This document shows positions 1 to 9,096 of a DNA stretch of 64,000 nucleotides, in pieces. Each line of letters opens with the position of its first letter. Within the stretch, counting starts at the first letter, position 1. Source of the stretch: CAVRCA01 sp963719345 (GTDB taxonomy: Bacteria > Pseudomonadota > Alphaproteobacteria > Acetobacterales > Acetobacteraceae). A model generated the notes under the pieces. That model did no database searches, had not been told where the DNA came from, and saw only the letters and a list, made by a program, of their open reading frames with translations. The stretch covers positions 1,116,001-1,180,000 of the forward strand of contig CAVRCA010000001.1 in the NCBI GenBank assembly GCA_963719345.1. Direction: 5' to 3'. A program made the translations under genes and the position numbers.

Positions 1-106
1 CGAGCCGCAGGAACAGGTCTCGCGCCGACGCGACGATGGCGGCACGGGTACGCGCCAGCACCTTGGCCTTCGGATGGTCGTCCGTCCAGGCAAGCACATC
101 GGTCAT
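1..106 (-). CDS. TetR-family transcriptional regulator, N-terminal fragment cut by window edge
   Basis: Only the first 35 codons are present, read leftward from an ATG at 104-106. The peptide begins MTDVLAWTDDHPKAKVLART and continues RAAIVASARDLFLRL, the typical first helix of a TetR HTH domain (charged lead-in, then the R-x-x-I-x-x-A-R-x-L-F pattern). The gene is divergent from the bicupin gene at 188, and palindromes lie between the two, so it probably represses itself and that neighbour. Ligand unknown. The family call rests on a short stretch, so moderately sure. Confidence 0.6.
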   Translation of the reverse strand, partial: MTDVLAWTDDHPKAKVLARTRAAIVASARDLFLRL

Positions 107-115
107 ACGAGAGGG

Positions 116-168
116 TAGGCTATCATTAGCATTGTCGTCCCCAGAACTGTGCGATAGGATAGCCTATC
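116..168. promoter_or_regulatory. Divergent operator region with nested inverted repeats
   Basis: TAGGCTATC at 116-124 is the exact reverse complement of GATAGCCTA at 158-166. The right copy is itself part of a tighter palindrome, GATAGG (153-158) and CCTATC (163-168). The region lies between the tetR-like gene start and the bicupin start. Paired palindromes here are what a TetR dimer would bind. Function is inferred from position and symmetry. Confidence 0.5.
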
Positions 169-187
169 ACATCGTGCAGGAGTCGTC

Positions 188-1192
188 ATGCCCTCGAAGC
201 AAACCGCGCGTGCCTATGTAACCCATGCCGACAACGCGCCCGGCTACTGGATGATCGGCGTCCTGTGGCGCGTGCTCGCGACGGGTATCCAGACTGGCGG
301 CGCAATGTGCCTGCTCGACCAGGTCTGCTGGAAGGGCTCGGGGCCGCCCAGGCACGCCCATCCCCAAGAAGAAGCGCTGTACGTCGCCAGGGGCTCCGTC
401 AGCTTCAGCGCGGGCGGCACCGACCTGGTCGCCGGACCGGGATCGCTGGTGACGGTGCCTCGGTTCACCGAGCACTCGTTCGTGGTCGACGACGACGCAG
501 TGCTCATCAACTTCTACTTTCCTGCCGGGTTCGAGATGTGGCTGATGGGCTCGGCTGTCCCTGCGCAGCGTGACGAGCTGCCGCCCGCCGACACGCCGTT
601 CCCACCGATGGCGCTGACCACGACGCTGTCGGACGATTATGGCGGCCTGCCGCTTACGAAGGAGCGGTCCACCTCCGCGAACCCGGACGCTCCCGTCGCG
701 CCGGCTGTCAGCGCCCGCCGGACCGCCGAGGCGATCTGGCTCGATTGCGGCTGCTGGAGCGTCCTCGCCGACGCGGCGTCGACCGGCGGCAGTTACAGCG
801 TGTTCGAGGTGGAGCATCCGTCCGGGCTGATCGGCGAGCCGCACGTCAACGACGGCGCTGACGTCGCGACCTACGTCCTCGACGGGGAGCTCGAGGTTCT
901 GCTCGACGACCGGGCGGAGCGGCTGCGCGCGGGCTCGTTCGCGTTCGCGCCGCGCGGCACCGTGCAGGCGACCCGCGTGACCAGCGACACCGCCCGGTTC
1001 CTAGCGATCCACACCGCACCTGGGTTCGAGCGCCTGCTCCGTGCGTTGGGGACACGCGCGCCGGCCGCGGTGCTGCCCGCGCCCGATCAGCCTCGGGACG
1101 AGCGGACGCCGGAGCGGATGGCTAACTTGAACGCCGAAGTAGGCCGTCGGGCCATCAGCATTCCCGCCGCGTTCCTCGCCACAAAGTCGTAA
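188..1192 (+). CDS. Bicupin protein, quercetin 2,3-dioxygenase-like
   Basis: A 334-residue protein with two cupin barrels. The first keeps a metal site: H56 and H58 in RHAH, E62 and H96 (RFTEH), the 3-His/1-Glu set of quercetinase-type cupins. The second, around residue 218 (EPHVNDGADVATYVLDGE), has lost the second His and looks structural. The family includes flavonol dioxygenases and pirin-like proteins, so the substrate is open. It is divergent from the TetR gene and 25 bp upstream of the Pht5-like gene, suggesting a small inducible unit for an aromatic compound. Cupin fold sure, reaction unsure. Confidence 0.75.
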   Translation: MPSKQTARAYVTHADNAPGYWMIGVLWRVLATGIQTGGAMCLLDQVCWKGSGPPRHAHPQEEALYVARGSVSFSAGGTDLVAGPGSLVTVPRFTEHSFVVDDDAVLINFYFPAGFEMWLMGSAVPAQRDELPPADTPFPPMALTTTLSDDYGGLPLTKERSTSANPDAPVAPAVSARRTAEAIWLDCGCWSVLADAASTGGSYSVFEVEHPSGLIGEPHVNDGADVATYVLDGELEVLLDDRAERLRAGSFAFAPRGTVQATRVTSDTARFLAIHTAPGFERLLRALGTRAPAAVLPAPDQPRDERTPERMANLNAEVGRRAISIPAAFLATKS

Positions 1193-1217
1193 TCATCGAT
1201 CAAGGGAGGGGCATTCA

Positions 1218-2219
1218 ATGGGCAATCGCCGACTAGAGATCGCCTTCGCCGACTACGACCGCACGAGCGCGCTGACGAGCGGCGCGGTGACGATCGACGG
1301 GGTGGACACCAGCTTCCACACGGCACGGATCGTCACGGAGATCTTCGACGGCATGATCCGCCGCCGCGCCTACGACGTGGCCGAGCTGGGCTGGACCTAT
1401 TACCTCCGGACCTTCGCCGACGGTGCATCCCCGTTCGTCGCCATCCCGGTGTTCCCCAACCGGGCGTTCCGCCACGGTGCCATCTACGTCAACAAGGCAA
1501 GTGGCATCACGCGACCCGAGGACCTCGTCGGCAAGCGTATAGGCGAGCTCGCCCTCTACGGACACGACGCCGGGGTTATGCCCAAGGGCATCCTTGCCGA
1601 CGAACACGGGTTCAGGCCAGAGCAAAACCGATGGATCGTGGGCGGCATCGACTTCCCGATGGACCCGGTCGACTTCGTCGCCCATCCCGTGCCCGCCGGG
1701 ATTGAGGTGGAGTGGGCCGACAAGGACGTTGAGCTGGGCGAGATGCTCGACTGCGGCGAGATCGACGCGCTCATCTCCGCCGACATCCCCCGCTGCGTGC
1801 TGGAGGGCTCGCCGCGGGTGGGCCACCTGTTCCAGGACTATCCCGCGGCCGAGCGCGACTATTTCCGCCGCACCGGCATCTTTCCGATCATGCACACGGT
1901 GGTGGTCACGCGCGAGCTGGCAGAACGAGAACCCGAGGTGGTCAAGGCGGTCTATCGCGGCTTCTGCGAGGCCAAGCAGCAGGCCGCAGAGCGCTACGCA
2001 AAGGGCATGACGTTCAACAACATGAACCTCATGCTGCCCTGGCTCACCAAGCTCGTAGAGGACGACCGCAAGCTGCTCGGCACCGATTGGTGGCCATACG
2101 GCATCGCCGCCAATCGCGCCGCGATCGACGCGGTGCTACGCTACCATCACGCTCAGGGGCTCACACCGCGCCGGTTCAGCATCGAGGAGCTGTTCGTGCC
2201 CGTGCTGCTCGACACGTGA
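1218..2219 (+). CDS. 4,5-dihydroxyphthalate decarboxylase-like (Pht5) protein
   Basis: A 333-residue protein starting MGNRRLEIAFADYDRT, preceded by a strong AAGGGAGGGG ribosome site at 1201-1210. It has the periplasmic-binding-protein-like fold of Pht5/NMT1-type proteins (the line with DLVGKRIGELALYGHDAGV at about residues 102-120) but no signal peptide, which favours a cytoplasmic enzyme over a transport binding protein. Relatives are annotated as 4,5-dihydroxyphthalate decarboxylase or as ABC substrate-binding proteins. Together with the upstream bicupin it suggests breakdown of an aromatic acid. Specific activity is not provable here. Confidence 0.65.
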   Translation: MGNRRLEIAFADYDRTSALTSGAVTIDGVDTSFHTARIVTEIFDGMIRRRAYDVAELGWTYYLRTFADGASPFVAIPVFPNRAFRHGAIYVNKASGITRPEDLVGKRIGELALYGHDAGVMPKGILADEHGFRPEQNRWIVGGIDFPMDPVDFVAHPVPAGIEVEWADKDVELGEMLDCGEIDALISADIPRCVLEGSPRVGHLFQDYPAAERDYFRRTGIFPIMHTVVVTRELAEREPEVVKAVYRGFCEAKQQAAERYAKGMTFNNMNLMLPWLTKLVEDDRKLLGTDWWPYGIAANRAAIDAVLRYHHAQGLTPRRFSIEELFVPVLLDT

Positions 2220-2262
2220 CACGACCTTTGCTGGGCCGCCCGTTAGCCGGTACTGCTGACCG

Positions 2263-2427
2263 AACATGCTCCAGTACCGGGGTTTTCGGAAAAGCCGCGG
2301 CGACATGCTCGACGAACAGGGTCAGCTTGGGCGACCACGCCTCGCGCGCGGCAAACAGCATAATCATTAGGCGATACGGGGCAACATAGTCGCCGAGCAC
2401 ACGCGTAAGCGTGTCCGCCGGCAGCAA
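2263..2427 (-). pseudogene. C-terminal remnant of a LysR-type regulator
   Basis: Reading leftward from 2427 gives LLPADTLTRVLGDYVAPYRL and then a stretch with AAREAWSPKLTLFVEHVAAAF. That pattern (L-x-R-V-L-x-D-Y ... SPKL-x-x-FV) is the usual end of LysR effector domains. A stop lies just upstream in frame and the HTH half is absent. The remnant begins 12 bp from the tRNA-Leu gene, so the rest was probably lost in a rearrangement there. Resemblance only, moderately sure. Confidence 0.45.
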
Positions 2428-2438
2428 TCAAATTTCGA

Positions 2439-2523
2439 TGGTGCGGGTGGTCGGGGTCGAACCGACACTCCTTGCGGAACCGGATTTTGAATCCGGCGCG
2501 TCTACCAATTCCACCACACCCGC
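2439..2523 (-). tRNA. tRNA-Leu (anticodon CAA)
   Basis: The minus strand folds as a class II tRNA: the acceptor arms GCGGGTG and CACCCGC pair, the D arm is GGTGGAATTGGTAGACGC, and the anticodon loop is TTCAAAA with CAA. A variable arm and the T loop GGTTCGACCCC follow, with an encoded 3' ACCA. It is 85 nt including CCA and complete. Confidence 0.95.
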
Positions 2524-2651
2524 ATAGAGCCGCTTGGCTCCTATGTGGCTCCTAGCGCATTTTGGGCGGTTTGGGGAACCCGTCCAGCGCCGCGCTAAGT
2601 GCCTGGGTTCACGCCGAAATAAAAAAGTTCACTAGAACCAACACATACCCC

Positions 2652-2691
2652 TTTTTGAGTCGACTGCGTCTGCCGTTCCGCCACTCCCGTC
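2652..2691 (-). pseudogene. 5' half of a second tRNA-Leu, truncated after the anticodon loop
   Basis: On the minus strand the sequence runs GACGGGA, GT, GGCGGAACGGCAGACGC, then GTCGACTCAAAA. This matches acceptor strand, D arm, anticodon stem and a CAA-containing loop of a tRNA-Leu, then breaks off. The complementary anticodon strand and 3' half are not found downstream. It differs from the intact neighbour, so it is not a simple duplicate. Such halves are typical scars of integrase or recombination events at tRNA genes. Confidence 0.5.
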
Positions 2692-2785
2692 CAGTGATGA
2701 TCATACACCCCTCAGGTCCGCCATCGGCAAGTCATCCCTACATTGCGTTGCCGGCGGAGCCTCGCTATAGGGTTCGCCCCGCTGG

Positions 2786-2861
2786 TCCCGGATAGCTCAG
2801 TCGGTAGAGCAAGCGGCTGTTAACCGCTGGGTCGTAGGTTCGAGTCCTACTCCGGGAGCCA
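2786..2861 (+). tRNA. tRNA-Asn (anticodon GUU)
   Basis: A 76-nt cloverleaf with encoded CCA: acceptor TCCCGGA pairing with TCCGGGA, D arm TAGCTCAGTCGGTAGAGCA, anticodon stem-loop CGGCTGTTAACCG with GTT, and T arm TAGGTTCGAGTCCTA. Complete. It lies about 180 bp upstream of trxB. Confidence 0.96.
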
Positions 2862-3038
2862 CGCTCTTCGCACACTTCCCGACATCCGGTCCTGGCGCCC
2901 GCGCGCGATCGGGCGAAGTGGTCGAACCGACCGGCCTGCCCCGTTCACGGAGCCGCAGCACCAACTCTGGCAGTTTGCTTGTTCCGCCATCGGTCGTCCC
3001 GATATGGTGAGCGGCACAGCGAGCCCGGATCACACTCG

Positions 3039-4043
3039 ATGCCCGAGACCCATCATACCCGTGTCCTGATCATCGGCGCGGGGGCCGCCGGCTATACCGC
3101 CGCCATCTATGCCGCCCGCGCGAGCCTGGCGCCGATCCTGGTGGCCGGGTTGCAGCCCGGCGGACAGCTCACGATCACGACCGACGTCGAGAACTACCCC
3201 GGCTTTGCCGACGTGGTGCAGGGCCCGTGGCTGATGGAGCAGATGGCGGCGCAAGCCGAGCATGTCGGCACCCGGATCATCCAGGACCTGATCACGGAGG
3301 TTGATTTTTCTGCCGCCCCGTTCCACTGCACGGCCGATTCGGGCGACGTGTTCCTGGCCGACACGGTTATCGTTGCCACCGGGGCGCAGGCGCGCTGGCT
3401 CGGCCTGCCATCCGAAAAGGCCTATGCCGGGGCCGGCGTATCGGCCTGCGCCACCTGCGACGGGTTTTTCTTCCGCGGCAAGCAGGTCGCGGTGATCGGC
3501 GGCGGCAACAGCGCCGTCGAGGAGGCGCTCTACCTCACAAACCATGCGACCAAGGTGATTTTGGTCCACCGCCGCGACCGGCTGCGGGCCGAGCAGATCC
3601 TGCAGGACCGGCTGTTCCGCAATCCGAAGATCGAAGTGGTGTGGAACAGCGCGGTGGAGGAGGTGCTGGGACGCACGACGCCCGCCAAGGCGGTCACCGG
3701 CCTGCGGATCAGGAATGTCCAGAGCGGAGAGCCGCGCGGCATCCCGCTCGATGGCGTGTTCGTCGCCATCGGGCACGATCCGGCGACCGCCCTCTTCCGG
3801 GGCCAGCTCGACCTCGACCCCGCCGGATACGTACGGATCGCGCCATGGTCCACCGCCACCTCACGCCTTGGCGTGTTCGCGGCGGGCGATGTGGCAGACC
3901 CGAAATATCGCCAAGCGGTCACCGCCGCCGGCATGGGCTGCATGGCGGCATTGGAAGCCGAAAAATACATCGCCGAGCATGCGCCCGATCCGGCCGAGCG
4001 GGCCTCGGCGCGCCAGACACCGCTGATCGGTGCCTGGGACTGA
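3039..4043 (+). CDS. trxB: Thioredoxin reductase
   Basis: A cytoplasmic FAD/NADPH enzyme that reduces thioredoxin. The 334-residue protein starts MPETHHTRVLIIGAGAAG, whose GxGxxG binds FAD. The redox pair is C137/C140 in ACATCDG, the NADPH Rossmann motif is GGGNSAVEEAL at about residue 154, and the C-terminal FAD motif is AAGDVADPKYRQ. An upstream in-frame start at 2979 would add 20 residues outside the family, so ATG 3039 is chosen. Followed 209 bp later by a same-strand LysR gene. Confidence 0.95.
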   Translation: MPETHHTRVLIIGAGAAGYTAAIYAARASLAPILVAGLQPGGQLTITTDVENYPGFADVVQGPWLMEQMAAQAEHVGTRIIQDLITEVDFSAAPFHCTADSGDVFLADTVIVATGAQARWLGLPSEKAYAGAGVSACATCDGFFFRGKQVAVIGGGNSAVEEALYLTNHATKVILVHRRDRLRAEQILQDRLFRNPKIEVVWNSAVEEVLGRTTPAKAVTGLRIRNVQSGEPRGIPLDGVFVAIGHDPATALFRGQLDLDPAGYVRIAPWSTATSRLGVFAAGDVADPKYRQAVTAAGMGCMAALEAEKYIAEHAPDPAERASARQTPLIGAWD

Positions 4044-4252
4044 CGCGCGGTTGACCAAGGTAGCGGTTGCATCGTCAGCCGGGAAGCCGAACACTCTGGG
4101 CGAGAAAGCGGAGCAGGCCTGATCCGAGTTCGGGCGGGCGAAACCGTTCCAGCAACTCCGCGACGCGGAGCACGACGGGCAGGTTACAGGCGACCCGCCC
4201 GGTGGACCCCCCGGCGGCGGCGGACCGCTGCCGCGATACGGGAGTGGCTGAC

Positions 4253-5137
4253 ATGGACTGGGACAAGCTGCGCGTCTTTCACGCCGTCGCCGAGGCGGGC
4301 AGTTTCACCCATGCCGGCGACACGCTGAACCTCAGCCAGTCGGCCGTATCGCGGCAGATCTCGGCGCTCGAGGAGTCGCTGCAGGTGCCGCTGTTCCACC
4401 GGCACGCCCGGGGCCTGATCCTCACCGAGCAGGGCGAGCAGCTCAACCGGACGGTGCGCGAGGTGTTCGCCAAGCTGGCGATGACCGAGGCGCTGTTGAC
4501 CGAGAGCAAGGAGAAGCCGGCCGGCAAGCTCAAGGTGACGACCACGATGGGGTTCGGCTCCTCCTGGCTCGCCCCTCGGCTGGAGGGTTTCCTGGAAGCC
4601 TATCCGGACGTCTCCGTCACCCTGTTGCTGGACGACACCGATCTCGATCTCGCCATGCGCGAGGCCGACGTGGCGATCCGCATGCACCCGCCCAAGCAGC
4701 CCGACCTGGTGCAACGGCATCTCTTGACGATGCAGTGGATCGTCTGCGCTTCGCCCGACTACCTGAAGACCCACGGCGTGCCGCAGCGGGCGGAGGATCT
4801 GGACCCTCACAAGCTGATCCTGTTCGGCGACTACCGGCCGCCGGTCGAGGACATCAACTGGCTGGCCGAGGTCGGCCGCCGGCCCGGCAACCCGCGCCGG
4901 GCGCTGCTCGAGGTCAACAGCATCCAGGCGATGCTGCTGGCGATCCGCTCGGGACTCGGTGTCGGCGCGCTGCCCGACTACATGCTGACCGAGGATGACG
5001 GGTTGGTGCGCCTGCTGAGCGACCTCAAGCCGCCGAAGGTCGACGTCTACTTCGTCTATCCCGAGGAGCTGCGCAATTCTAAGCGCGTCGCGGTGTTCCG
5101 TGACTTCCTGCTCGCCCGCCTCGCCGAACTGCAATAG
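4253..5137 (+). CDS. LysR-family transcriptional regulator
   Basis: A 294-residue protein beginning MDWDKLRVFHAVAEAGSFTH. The winged HTH covers residues 1-60 (LNLSQSAVSRQISALEESL), followed by a periplasmic-binding-like effector domain ending in FRDFLLARLAELQ. It starts within a long open frame; ATG 4253 gives the standard LysR length. Lying just after trxB, it may respond to redox state or regulate trxB, but no operator was identified. Target unknown. Confidence 0.85.
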   Translation: MDWDKLRVFHAVAEAGSFTHAGDTLNLSQSAVSRQISALEESLQVPLFHRHARGLILTEQGEQLNRTVREVFAKLAMTEALLTESKEKPAGKLKVTTTMGFGSSWLAPRLEGFLEAYPDVSVTLLLDDTDLDLAMREADVAIRMHPPKQPDLVQRHLLTMQWIVCASPDYLKTHGVPQRAEDLDPHKLILFGDYRPPVEDINWLAEVGRRPGNPRRALLEVNSIQAMLLAIRSGLGVGALPDYMLTEDDGLVRLLSDLKPPKVDVYFVYPEELRNSKRVAVFRDFLLARLAELQ

Positions 5138-5141
5138 TGGA

Positions 5142-5432
5142 TCACACCCCCGGGACAGCCCACACGTCGAGTTCGGCCAAGCCCTCCCGCAGCTTCTTTA
5201 CTTCCGCATAGTCCGGAGAATTCCAGAAGCGGTGGACCGCGTCCAGCGACGGGAACTCGAAGACGGCCAGGCTCCGTCCGTCGTGCGACCCTTCCAGCAC
5301 CTCGGGCTTGATGCCCCCGGCCACAAGATACCGTCCGCCGAACTGCTCCGCCAGCGGCCCGACCGCGTCCCGGTAGGCGGACCATCCCTCCCGGCGCGTG
5401 ATATTGATCTGGACGATCATGTAGGCCGGCAT
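5142..5432 (-). CDS. DUF1330 domain protein
   Basis: A 96-residue single-domain protein starting MPAYMIVQINITRREGWSAY, with the family's central GG(R)YLVAGG and the later FPSLDAVHRFWNSPDYAEVK segment. DUF1330 proteins are dimeric alpha-beta barrels related to antibiotic monooxygenases, with no firm function. Its stop lies just 4 bp from that of the LysR gene (convergent), and its start is divergent from the sugar ABC operon at 5551. Confidence 0.85.
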   Translation of the reverse strand: MPAYMIVQINITRREGWSAYRDAVGPLAEQFGGRYLVAGGIKPEVLEGSHDGRSLAVFEFPSLDAVHRFWNSPDYAEVKKLREGLAELDVWAVPGV

Positions 5433-5550
5433 GTGCTCTCCCGTATGACGCCGCAATCCCCTCGACGGCCCCTCTGGACCGCCACCTTATTGCATCTCGG
5501 TGTCCGCCGCCCCTAACGTTCGCGGCAAAGGCAGATGGGAGGAACAAGCC

Positions 5551-6558
5551 GTGGCACACTCGACGGATCGCCGGCGCTTTCTGCAAGGCTCGGCGACCGG
5601 GGCGGCGGCCGCACTGGCCGCGTTCGGCGTCAACCCGGCGCGGGCGGAAGAGGTGGGCCGGTCGGCAAAACCGCTGCGCGCGGCGTTCTCCAACGCTGGG
5701 CTGCAGGCGACCTGGTGCGCCCAGGGCAAGCAGGCCGCGGAGTATTGGGGCAAGCTGTTCAACGTCGAGGTGACCTGGTTCGACGGCGAGCTCGCCGCCC
5801 AGAAGCAGCGCGCCGCGATCGACAACATGGCCTCGCAGAAATGGGATTTCGTCGCCATCCAGGCGTTCGGGATCGGCACCCTCACCGCCCCGGTCAACAA
5901 GATGATCGACGCCGGCACGCCGGTCATCGACATGGATACGTTGATCGCGCCGCTCGACACGATCAACGTGCACAGCTTGCTCGCCCCCGACAACGAGTTC
6001 ATGGGAGCCTCGGTGACGCAATCCCTGGTCGACGCGATCAACGGCGAGGGCACCATGATCATGACCCAGGGCGCCCTCGGCCACACCGGCGCCCAAGGCC
6101 GCGCCCGGGGCTTTCAGTCGGTTGTGAAGAAATACCCGAAGATCGAGGTGCTCGACACGCAGCCGGCCGACTGGGACGTGACCAAGGTGGCGCGCATCTG
6201 GGAGACCTTGCTGACCAAATATCCGAAGATCAGCGCCGCCTATTTCCACAATGACGACATGGCGCTGGCCGCCTACAACGTGATGAAGGCGCACGAGCGG
6301 ACGGACATCCTGATCGGCGGCTGCGACGCCATGCCGCCGGCGTTGCAGGCGGTGGAGGACGGGCGGATGCACGCCACCGTGCGCAACCCGTCCTGCCGCA
6401 TCCATGGCGGCGCCATCGTCGCCGGCGTGGCGGCGGTCGTCGGCGGGGAAAAAACCGGCCAGGGCGGCATTCCGAAGAACATCGTCACCGACGGACCGGT
6501 GGTGACCAAGGCGAACGCGCCCGGGATGATGTGGATGGAGCAGCATTTCCTGATCTAG
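5551..6558 (+). CDS. Sugar ABC transporter, periplasmic binding protein (RbsB type)
   Basis: A 335-residue protein. The GTG start at 5551 follows the ribosome site GGGAGGAA. The N-terminus carries a Tat-type signal (DRRRFLQGSATGAAAALAAF, cut near ARAEE), so it is exported folded. The body is a Peripla_BP_4 domain, including an NDDMALAAYNVMK stretch and a GGCDAMPPALQAV hinge region, as in ribose and xylose binding proteins. First gene of a three-gene import operon with the ATPase at 6576 and permease at 8064. Sugar identity unknown. Confidence 0.85.
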   Translation: MAHSTDRRRFLQGSATGAAAALAAFGVNPARAEEVGRSAKPLRAAFSNAGLQATWCAQGKQAAEYWGKLFNVEVTWFDGELAAQKQRAAIDNMASQKWDFVAIQAFGIGTLTAPVNKMIDAGTPVIDMDTLIAPLDTINVHSLLAPDNEFMGASVTQSLVDAINGEGTMIMTQGALGHTGAQGRARGFQSVVKKYPKIEVLDTQPADWDVTKVARIWETLLTKYPKISAAYFHNDDMALAAYNVMKAHERTDILIGGCDAMPPALQAVEDGRMHATVRNPSCRIHGGAIVAGVAAVVGGEKTGQGGIPKNIVTDGPVVTKANAPGMMWMEQHFLI

Positions 6559-6575
6559 CCATTCCTGGTCTGGTC

Positions 6576-8067
6576 ATGCCGGCACTGCTGGAGCTCGCGG
6601 GGATCTCGAAGGCGTTCGGCGGCGCCGTCGCCCTGCGCGATGTCGATTTTTCGCTTCGGCCCGGCGAGATCCACGGCCTGGTCGGCGAGAACGGCGCCGG
6701 CAAATCCACCCTCATGAAGATCATCGCCGGCGTCCACGCCGACTATGCCGGAACGATGGCGCTCGACGGCCGGCCCGTCCGGTTCGCCTCGCCCGCGCGA
6801 CGCGCTGGCGGCCGGGATCGGCATGGTCCACCAGGAACTCTCCGCCGTGCGCGCCCTCAGCGTGGCGGAGAACGTATTTCTGGGGGTTCAGCCGCGCACC
6901 CGGCTCGGGCTGGTCGATTGGCGGACGATGCGGCGCGACGCGGCGGCGCATCTGCGCGACGTCGGCGTCGACATCGACCCGCGCACGCCGATGGGCGCCC
7001 TGCCCCTCGGCATGCAGCAGCTCGTCGAGTTGTCGCGCGTGCTGTTCTCCGGGGCGCGCATCATCATCCTGGACGAGCCGACCTCGGCGCTGTCGCCGCC
7101 CGAGGTCGAGCGGCTGTTCGGGGTGCTGCGCCGGCTGCGCGACGCCGGCCGCAGCCTGATCTTCATTTCTCACTTTCTCGACGACGTGCTGGCGGTGTGC
7201 GACCGGGTGACGGTGTTCCGCAACGGCGCCAAGGTGGCGACGGAGGCGTGCGCGACCATCGACAAGCGCTGGGTGATCGACCGCATGATCGGCGCCGGCC
7301 ACGAGGGCCTGGAAAACTCCTATCTCCAGGACATCGCGCTCCGCAGCCGCAAAACCGCGCCCGTGGTGCTGAGCGCCGATCGGCTGAGCCGCGCCGGCGC
7401 CTTCCGGGATATCTCTTTCGAGGTTCGCGGCGGCGAGGTGCTGGGGATCTACGGCTTCCTCGGCTGCGGCAACCTCGAGTTGGCGCGCGCGCTGTTCGGC
7501 CAGTTGCCGCCCGAGCGCGGGCGCGTCGCGGTGGACGGGCGTGCGGTGCGCCTGTCGGCTACTTTCCAGGGGCGGCGCGCGGGTCTCGCCCTGGTGCCAG
7601 AAAGCCGGCGGCTGATGCTGTTCGCCCGCGAGCCGGTGTTCAAGAACATGACGATCGGCATCTTGCGCCGTATCCATCCGTTCTGGCTGCGCCCGGCCGC
7701 CGAGCGGGCCATCGCGCGCGGCCACGTCGAGCGGCTCGGCATCCGGCCGCCCGACATCGACCGGCCGCTCGGCACCCTGTCGGGCGGCAACCAGCAGAAG
7801 GTCGCGCTGGCGAAGTGGCTGACCCACCTGCCGCGCGTGCTGGTGTTGAGCGAGCCGACGCGAGGGATGGACGTCGGCGCCAAGGAGGATGTGCTGGACA
7901 TCGTGCGCGGGCTGCGCGAGCGCGGCATCGGCCTCGTCGTGGTGTCGAGCGAGCCGGAGACGGTGCTCTCGCTGGCCGACCGCATCCTGGTGATGAAGAA
8001 GGGAAGCGTGGTGCGGGAGTTCGCCGACGAGCCGGTCAGCAAGGACCGGCTGCTCGCCGCGGCATGA
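6576..8067 (+). CDS. Sugar ABC transporter ATP-binding protein (RbsA/XylG type), frameshifted
   Basis: A duplicated-ATPase subunit of about 496 residues that powers sugar import. The first domain has Walker A GENGAGKST and Walker B IIILDEPTSAL. The second has the degenerate GFLGCGN loop usual for this family, signature LSGGNQQKVALAKWL and Walker B VLVLSEPTRGMDVG. Near 6795 one extra base (CCTCGCCCGCGC) moves the frame between VRFASP and RDALAAGIGMVHQEL; both sides align to one protein, so a consensus error is likely. Its stop overlaps the permease start (ATGA). Confidence 0.85.
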
Positions 8068-9084
8068 GCGCCGCTCCGGAGGTGGCGATCAACGCCGCGG
8101 CGTGCGCCGCTGGCCTGGTTGCGCGCCCGCCTGCGCAACGTCGCGCCGTTCGCCACGCTGCTGCTGCTGGTCGCCTTCTTCTGCGCCGCCAGCGGCTCGT
8201 TCGCCACGATCGGCAACCTCACCAACATCCTGACGCAGATCTCGGTCACCGGCATCATCGCCGTCGGCCTGACCTTCGTCATCCTGTGCGCGGAGATCGA
8301 CCTCTCGGTCGCCAGCGTCGCCAATGCGACCGGCATCCTGGTCGCCTTTCTTACGGTACAGGACGCCAGCGTGACGATCGCCAACCTGCCGCTGCCCGGC
8401 TGGGCGGCGATCCTGGCCTCACTCGCCGCATGCGCCGCCCTCGGCGCGGTGAACGCGTTCGGCGTGACCCGCATCGGCATCCCGAGCTTCATCATGACAT
8501 TGGCGATGCTGCAGATCGCAGCGGGCATCTGCGCCCTGCTGGTGCGCGGGCAGATCGCCTACGCCGTGCCGCCGCTGCTGGTGACGCTCGGTTCGCGCTC
8601 GATCGGGCCGGTGCCGTGGATCGTGCTCGTCACCGCGCTCTTCCTGGTCGTCGGGCATGTGACACTCACCTACACCCGGTTCGGCCGCACCGTGTACATG
8701 GTCGGCGGCAACCGCGAGGCGGCCGAGTATTCAGGCGTCAACGTGCGCCGGGTGCTGGCGGCGGTGATGGTCATCTCGGCCGTCTGCTCGGGCGTCGCCG
8801 GCATGCTGGGCGTAGCCTATTTCGGCAGCGCCCAGCAGAACGAGTTCGACACCTACCTGCTGGACAGCATCTCCGCCGTGGTGGTGGGCGGCACCAGCCT
8901 GTTCGGCGGCCAGGGCGGCATCGGCAACACCATCATCGGGCTGCTGGTGCTCGGCGTGCTCAACAACGGGCTGGACCACATCAACATCGACAGCTTCGTG
9001 AAGATATTGATCCGCGGAGTCATCCTGCTGATCGCCCTCATCATCAACGTCTATGCCCAGCGGATGCGGGCCGCCGACTCTTAG
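8064..9084 (+). CDS. Sugar ABC transporter permease (RbsC/XylH type), N-terminal frameshift
   Basis: An inner-membrane permease of about 339 residues with roughly eight to ten hydrophobic segments and the family stretch GLTFVILCAEIDLSVASVAN. The ATG at 8064 overlaps the ATPase stop. One extra base near 8105 separates the first 15 codons (MSAAPEVAINAAACA) from the rest (PLAWLRARLRN...). Alternatively translation starts at TTG 8119 without a frameshift, giving 321 residues. Third gene of the import operon. Confidence 0.85.
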
Positions 9085-9096
9085 GGGAAGAACACA

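Noticed and set aside
2439..2691. tRNA-Leu split by a group I intron in the anticodon loop
   Set aside because: The 5' half at 2652-2691 breaks at the right place, but no matching 3' half or intron core is present and the nearby tRNA-Leu is complete and different in sequence.
4044..4252. Minus-strand frame between trxB and the LysR gene ending in a leucine-rich peptide
   Set aside because: Short, no ribosome site, no recognisable family, and it overlaps the LysR upstream region. Treated as non-coding.
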